The notes under the pieces were generated by a model, which worked only from the letters and a program-made list of their open reading frames with translations, had not been told where the DNA came from and searched no databases. Both the position numbers and the translations under genes were made by a program. Positions 59,324 to 64,000 of a stretch of DNA of 64,000 nucleotides are shown here, piece after piece. Numbering within the stretch: position 1 is the first letter of the stretch; each line of letters opens with the position of its first letter. The stretch is from Isoetes taiwanensis. Its lineage: Eukaryota > Streptophyta > Lycopodiopsida > Isoetales > Isoetaceae. The DNA is taken from positions 21,085,863 through 21,149,862 of the forward strand of contig JAJEKV010000016.1 in NCBI GenBank assembly GCA_021234155.1, written 5' to 3'.

Positions 59324-59351
59324 CTAGTTATGGTGCCCGGCGTTGCCGGGC
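59324..59351 (-). mobile_element. Helitron 3' terminus (minus orientation)
   Basis: On the minus strand GCCCGGCAACGCCGGGC forms a hairpin, followed by ACCATAA and CTAG, then T. It is arranged exactly like the one at 42529-42555, with a different stem sequence. The body would extend rightward. The 5' end was not found. Confidence 0.7.
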
Positions 59352-59930
59352 GTAACTACAATGCTATTGTAGGATTATATGAATAAGATGTAGGATTATG
59401 CATGATTGTCAATGATCCTTTGGATGTCAGATTTACAACTATTGAAACCATTTGGATCATGTGGGAGTTAAACATAGTGTGCTTCAAGGTTGTATGATCG
59501 AATTCGCTAAAGTTCTCCCTCTTGAGAATAAGTTTATGGTTAGTTTAGGAATGCACCTTATCAAAGTCGCTAAGGTTCCCTCTTGGAAAGAAGTTTACTA
59601 TTAGTTGAGGATTTTAACCTATGTTGGCAATGTAGTTGTAGTGATAACTGCAAGGATTCCATCACCTGAGGTAGCAATTTCTGAGCATTTACAATAAATG
59701 AAAAATAATAACTTGAAATGATGTTTGTGCCTCTTAACATTGCAAATGCACATTCCTCCATTAGAAACAAATCCTAAATGTATTTATACAAATTGTGCTT
59801 CACTGGCAAATAGAAAATAACATATTAGGAGGGGATTGTCCTGATAAAAAGTAGCCTTAAGGAAAAAAGCATTCTAAGATACAAAATTCCTTCAAAGGTA
59901 CAAAATTCCTTCAAAGATAAGACCCTAGAC
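59352..59930. other. gene-free stretch, possibly Helitron body
   Basis: No gene is recognised. A small tandem (GGTACAAAATTCCTTCAAA twice) lies at 59878-59917. Confidence 0.45.
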
Positions 59931-59974
59931 ATTCAGTGCCCAAGTCTCAGTGAAAAGAGAAAGAAAAAAAACCA

Positions 59975-60146
59975 ACTTGTACACTTCTTTGTAGCTGATA
60001 GAATCCTCTGGCAGAAGCTTGTGAACGTCGAAGCACAACTGTCTATCCACTATGATCTTCTGAGAATGCTTCTTGTCCTCAATGTCCCCATGTGGTCCAA
60101 AGAATTTCATTCTATGAATTATGAGTTTGTCATCATTATACCGTTC
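59975..60146 (-). CDS. candidate exon, unidentified
   Basis: After an acceptor GTGATAG the minus strand reads ERYNDDKLIIHRMKFFGPHG, DIEDKKHSQKIIVDRQLCFD and VHKLLPEDSISYKEVYK. The composition is that of ordinary globular protein. I cannot assign a family, and no intact partner exon is proven. It may belong with other minus-strand pieces up to 62389. Confidence 0.4.
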
Positions 60147-60799
60147 CTATCACATCGTAGAATTTACTGATATTAGAGGCTAGCATAACATAGTAATAAT
60201 GTGGAATGATAGCAGTTTATTCCTATGCCATCAAGAAATAGTTGAGCTTTTGATGCTCTTACTCGATGAATATCATAACTCCCTTATACTGCATATACCA
60301 GCACTCTGTTTCATCTTCTAATCGGTTACTTTCGATTTATCATACCATATATCATTTGTTTATGTGCATAGATTAATTATCTACAAAATGTAGATTTATG
60401 CATATTGCAAAAGTCAAGATGATAAGCCTAGCAAGATTTATGCATCCTGGATGAGAGACTTAAGATATAGATCAAGGTTGTTTGCTTTGTGAGCAATTAC
60501 TTCCATGGAAAATAGATGATGTCAAGAGTTTTTGATAAATTGCTAAATTTTAAGTTCACAGAGATCCAGTATGTACCTATAAAAAATGATGGAGTCTTCG
60601 TGATGGGTTTCACGTGTGCAAAGATGGGGAAACATCTTCAGACAGTGCCAGCGTGAACTCATCATCTTCAGACATAGCCTCAGGACTATTTTGATCAACC
60701 TTAGCAAACCATACCATCATCTACTGTTACCACCAGTAGCCATTCCTCTCTCCTATAACTTTTGTATATCTTTTCCATTGAATTGGACTTATTCTTACA

Positions 60800-61390
60800 C
60801 TGACTATAAGTCTAGGTTTCTCACTGTCACATTTCTCATTCAATCTACAAACAATATCTTGCCAATCACAAATACGAAGGTTACCTCTTTGAAGATGCAT
60901 ATATTTTTTCAAGGCAGCAATCGACCAATATCAATGGCTGAGGCAGGGAATAGTGAGCAGTTCCTTTTATCGAGCAACCTCTGAGTAGCTCACTATGACA
61001 TGTTAAGCATTTGGGCATCTGCATGGCCAGAAGCCTTGAGGGGTCTGCATGGTTTGCTGCAAAGGCCCAAGCTCGTTGGCCATAGGCATAGCTATAAATC
61101 TAGGTTAGAGCTTATCTTCATGTTTCCCATCTTCGTGATGTTCAAACTTCATTTACTCACACTTTGGTCGAATCAGCTATAATCTCGATAGTCTACGCAG
61201 AAGGCTATACCAGATAGTTGAGAGAAATTTATCTGGGAGCATTGGTGATCACTCAATCCTGCGCAATTGGTAAATGTAGATTGAATGATAGACATGAAAT
61301 AATAAACACCAAAAGTGTTACGAACATACCTTCACATGGACAAAATTCATGGGCATCAGATTAATGTCTGCCATCATTTTAGTTTATGCC
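60800..61390 (-). other. possible exons of the same unidentified minus-strand gene
   Basis: At 61383-61336 the minus strand reads MMADINLMPMNFVHVK, followed by a good donor AAG|GTATGT. At 60912-60800 it reads KKYMHLQRGNLRICDWQDIV and a Lys/Arg-rich continuation. The phases were not resolved and I do not recognise the protein, so the gene model is unproven. Confidence 0.25.
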
Positions 61391-62046
61391 ATCTGCAAGT
61401 AGAAACATCAAATTTTGATTATTAAAATAGCGAATGCTGCCTATGACTTGCAGATCCAGAAAACATTGGTATTTAACTTGTAGATATACTCAATCCTTGT
61501 CTTTCTTGCCTATGATTCTGTTATGTTAATTTCGTAGGTGGAGGCAAGCTGATTGTTGATAGATTCTAGAAATAATTGCCACGACACCAATGAATCCTTC
61601 ATCAGGTGAATAAATGCAGGAGTATAAGCTGCTGATTATCGTGAAAAATTGAATATAAGTAACTGAGGGCACCCTTAAGCATCCCCCTTATTTTCATAGA
61701 TGCAGATTCGGCCTGATACAGATTATAAATGCAGGTTTTGCACGGATGATAAGCGGCTAAAAGCTTAAGGATAAGGGGTCTCAGAAATGCAAATGTACAC
61801 AAATCCATGCCGAAACATTGAAGCAACACAGAAACATAGTCTATCTAAGTAACTTCAAAAGGAAGAAATGCAAAAGCAGCATGCATTTGTATCATCCAAG
61901 CATCAAAGGAACATAAAAGAGAAAATGAGATGTTACTGGATGAATAAAGTTGTGCGCATGTTTGCTGCATGAACTCATAGTATTTGCATTGCCTATCCTG
62001 AAGCTGATCCTTGCAGCCCACAAAAATCAGAGATTTTTCCACCATA

Positions 62047-62373
62047 GCCTGCTGGATTCTTCCCATTCTCTGCTCTCTGGATTACAAAATGGATGATCTT
62101 GATTAATTCCTTTAAGTAACGAAAGGCTCCAAAAATGGTCTGCCATTCTTACGAACTCGGAGAAGTGATGAAGGCATTGTAGGAATAAGACTGGTCTGAG
62201 CTGCTTCAAGCAGCTAGACGAATTTTGGAGAAGAAAATCAATATCCTTGGGCTCCTCCATCAGTGAAGAAAGAAGGGGTTGGGGCTCCAAATGCCCGATG
62301 ATAATTTCAGCTGCATAAGCTCGATCTGTTGCGACCTCCTCATTAGCCTCTAGCTGATCAAAAGGGATCCTGA
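62047..62373 (-). CDS. candidate exon, unidentified
   Basis: An acceptor CTTACCTTCAG precedes IPFDQLEANEEVATDRAYAA, EIIIGHLEPQPLLSSLMEEP, CLKQLRPVLFLQCLHHFSEF and VRMADHFWSL. This is ordinary, partly helical protein sequence, and the frame closes with TGA near 62027. I do not recognise the family. It may be a terminal exon or a pseudogene piece. Confidence 0.35.
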
Positions 62374-62399
62374 AGGTAAGAGAAACCAAGGCTAGAAAT

Positions 62400-63405
62400 C
62401 ATTTCCTAAATCTAGCTTTTGGATAAGCATTTAAATATGTTGCTTGGGTGTTATGTGTTAAATCTAGCTCTAGCATATGGATGCATGGATCTCAGAATTC
62501 AAAACCTGTTTATTTGATTCAACGACTACTTCATCTGCAAGTTGTTAGGTATGACAAAATTGAAGAATGGGATTTTGATAGACAATTTTAAGCCATCAAG
62601 AGATTTAGCTCTTTAGCCTCCTAGACTTTTGTCATAAATGGAGAGACATGGAAAAATCAAACAGAACATCTTCTTATGCTCTTGAATCAAAATCGGAACT
62701 GCAAAAGGTTGTTCAGCCTTTATAGAAGAAAAATTAACCTCCAATCATTTCGGCTTGAAACGTGTAGCAAAACTTGCTGCTGGAATCTAGATAATCCAGA
62801 TATCAAGGACTTGGCTTGGAGGACGCAACACAAATAGAACTCTGGATTCATGATTCAAAGACCAAATAGAACTTCTAGTGACCAATAAACGGAGCTCTCT
62901 AAATCCACGGAGCTCTATGCAACGTACCAAAAGCCGGTCCTTGAATATGAAATACTTGCAATAATGAAAGATGTTGTAGTCAGATGAATAACAACAATCT
63001 TTTGTTCCGATAGTTTATCATAGCAAAGAAAACCGATGATGAAATCCAAGCCAGGACCGACTTATTTGATGAAGCTCAAAAAAATGCCGACGCAAAGTTC
63101 GCATCCACCCATTTGACGAAGAAACCTAAATTGCCAAAGGCTTAGAAATATAAATGCATGCCAATCCAATAGGCCAGCATGCATCCGTCGACAGCTGCAG
63201 GAATGGATAACGCATCCGCTATAGGCTCGGAATGGATATAGCAACCTGGAAATCTAGAATTTGGAAATTATAGCAAAAGCCACAAACCCGATTTATGGAA
63301 TACCTGGAAATTTTTCAGGCAGTTAAAAGCCTCAAAACCTTAGGAAACTAACCTGAAAAAAAAAATCCAAAAAATTTTCAGAACCCCGGGAAAACCAAAT
63401 TTAAA
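62400..63405. other. gene-free stretch
   Basis: No gene is recognised. The 60-codon minus frame at 63062-63244 lacks known motifs. Confidence 0.5.
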
Positions 63406-63470
63406 CAATAGGATAGAATAGAGTAGAATAGAATATAATACATTTTTGTCCAAAAGGCCCTTGGCCTTAT
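63405..63470 (-). mobile_element. LINE-like tail in minus orientation
   Basis: Reversed, GGCCTTTTGGACAAAAATGT leads into ATTATATTCTATTCTACTCT, matching the ATTCT-tailed ends seen at 36617, 47400, 58715 and 58835. Confidence 0.55.
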
Positions 63471-63559
63471 GTAGCATTTACGAGCTTCCCCCTGGGGAGG
63501 GCCCGCGGGAGGGAGGGGGCGGAGGGGGTACTACTAGTATACAATGCTAAAAATAATGT

Positions 63560-64000
63560 AGCTATTATGCAAACTTAGCTTGTTTCTTCAACCACAGTGG
63601 AAAAGTGTTTGGATATGGACATGGGATAAACTGCTCCACCCTAAAGTGTCAGTGCTGCGATGGCAAATTCTGCATAGATGCGTTCGAGTGAATTTCTTAG
63701 TTCACAAGATGAACCCTAGAGTTTCAGATCATTGCCCTCTCTGTGGCCAACATGTTGAAAGTATTGAACACGGCTTCTTCTTGTACGATCATCTATGGCT
63801 TGTTTGGACGTGGTTGTTCACTCTTTTCAGTGTGTTTCTCACTAGCCAGGAGATCCTACTTGCACTTTATTCCCATGTTTGGCCTAACTTGCGTAAGCGG
63901 GCATTTCATCTTGCTCGTAGTTGGATTTTGTGGTCTATCTGGCAGAGGCGACGTTTGTGTATTTTCCAAGGTGCACACATCTCTGATCAGCATTGTGCTC
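63560..64000 (+). pseudogene. LINE reverse-transcriptase C-terminal (zf-RVT) fragment, runs off window
   Basis: An open frame from just after a TAG at about 63557 to the window end reads WTWDKLLHPKVSVLRWQILH, then RCVRVNFLVHKMNPRVSDHC, PLCGQHVESIEHGFFL and ARSWILWSIWQRRRLCIF. It includes the CxxC, E..EH and W..W.RR motifs of the plant non-LTR element tail. The polymerase core would lie upstream but is absent, so the copy is 5'-truncated. The 3' end lies outside the window, so coding status cannot be judged. Confidence 0.85.

Noticed and set aside
1-64000. tRNA, rRNA or snRNA genes
   Set aside because: Scanning for cloverleaf arms and box motifs by eye gave only the tRNA-complementary primer sites of LTR elements.

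Overview
The window is nuclear DNA from a land plant with a large, transposon-filled genome. Evidence: spliced genes with GT-AG introns of plant size; plant families (HOL-type thiol methyltransferase, OPT transporter, family-1 glycosyltransferase with a PSPG box, VFB-type F-box/LRR, LEA-2, PPR); LTR elements primed by initiator tRNA-Met; Helitron 3' ends; and LINE fragments with a zf-RVT-like tail. I cannot name the species. The divergent sequences would fit a fern, lycophyte or gymnosperm as well as an angiosperm. I see no rRNA, tRNA or CRISPR.

Layout. 0.4-7.3 kb: an LTR retrotransposon (TSD TGATG) whose 5' LTR is split by a 4.1-kb terminal-inverted-repeat element. 8.2-10.6 kb: an intact seven-exon gene for a small RecA2-only RNA-helicase-like protein (+), with a short repeat array upstream. 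12.7-19.2 kb: an intact eight-exon thiol methyltransferase gene (-), whose 4.9-kb intron holds a truncated VFB-like F-box/LRR copy. 21-24.5 kb: a Mutator-type MITE, a broken UGT copy and a frameshifted LEA-2 copy. 25-36.7 kb: almost pure repeats, comprising a duplicated 1.46-kb unit, a palindrome array, a CACTA-like terminus, two TIR insertions and a TRIM. 37.7-41.5 kb: a 1.57-kb solo LTR and another LTR-like pair carrying a MITE. 44.5-46.4 kb: possible small genes I cannot identify. 47.8-51.1 kb: an OPT pseudogene with clear exons but six lesions, one of them a MITE. 51.6-54.4 kb: a GC-rich LINE-like block. 54.4-55.0 kb: a PPR pseudogene. 56.7-57.0 kb: two tandem 30-residue ORFs that look protein-conserved. 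57.7-64 kb: hairpins, LINE and Helitron pieces, and some unidentified candidate exons.

Only two genes look whole, the helicase-like gene and the methyltransferase. The other recognisable genes are decaying copies, and I see no operon-like or pathway cluster. The most interesting points are the microprotein pair, the methyltransferase's Cys-rich repeated N-terminus and huge intron, and the many palindrome arrays inside unrelated mobile elements.
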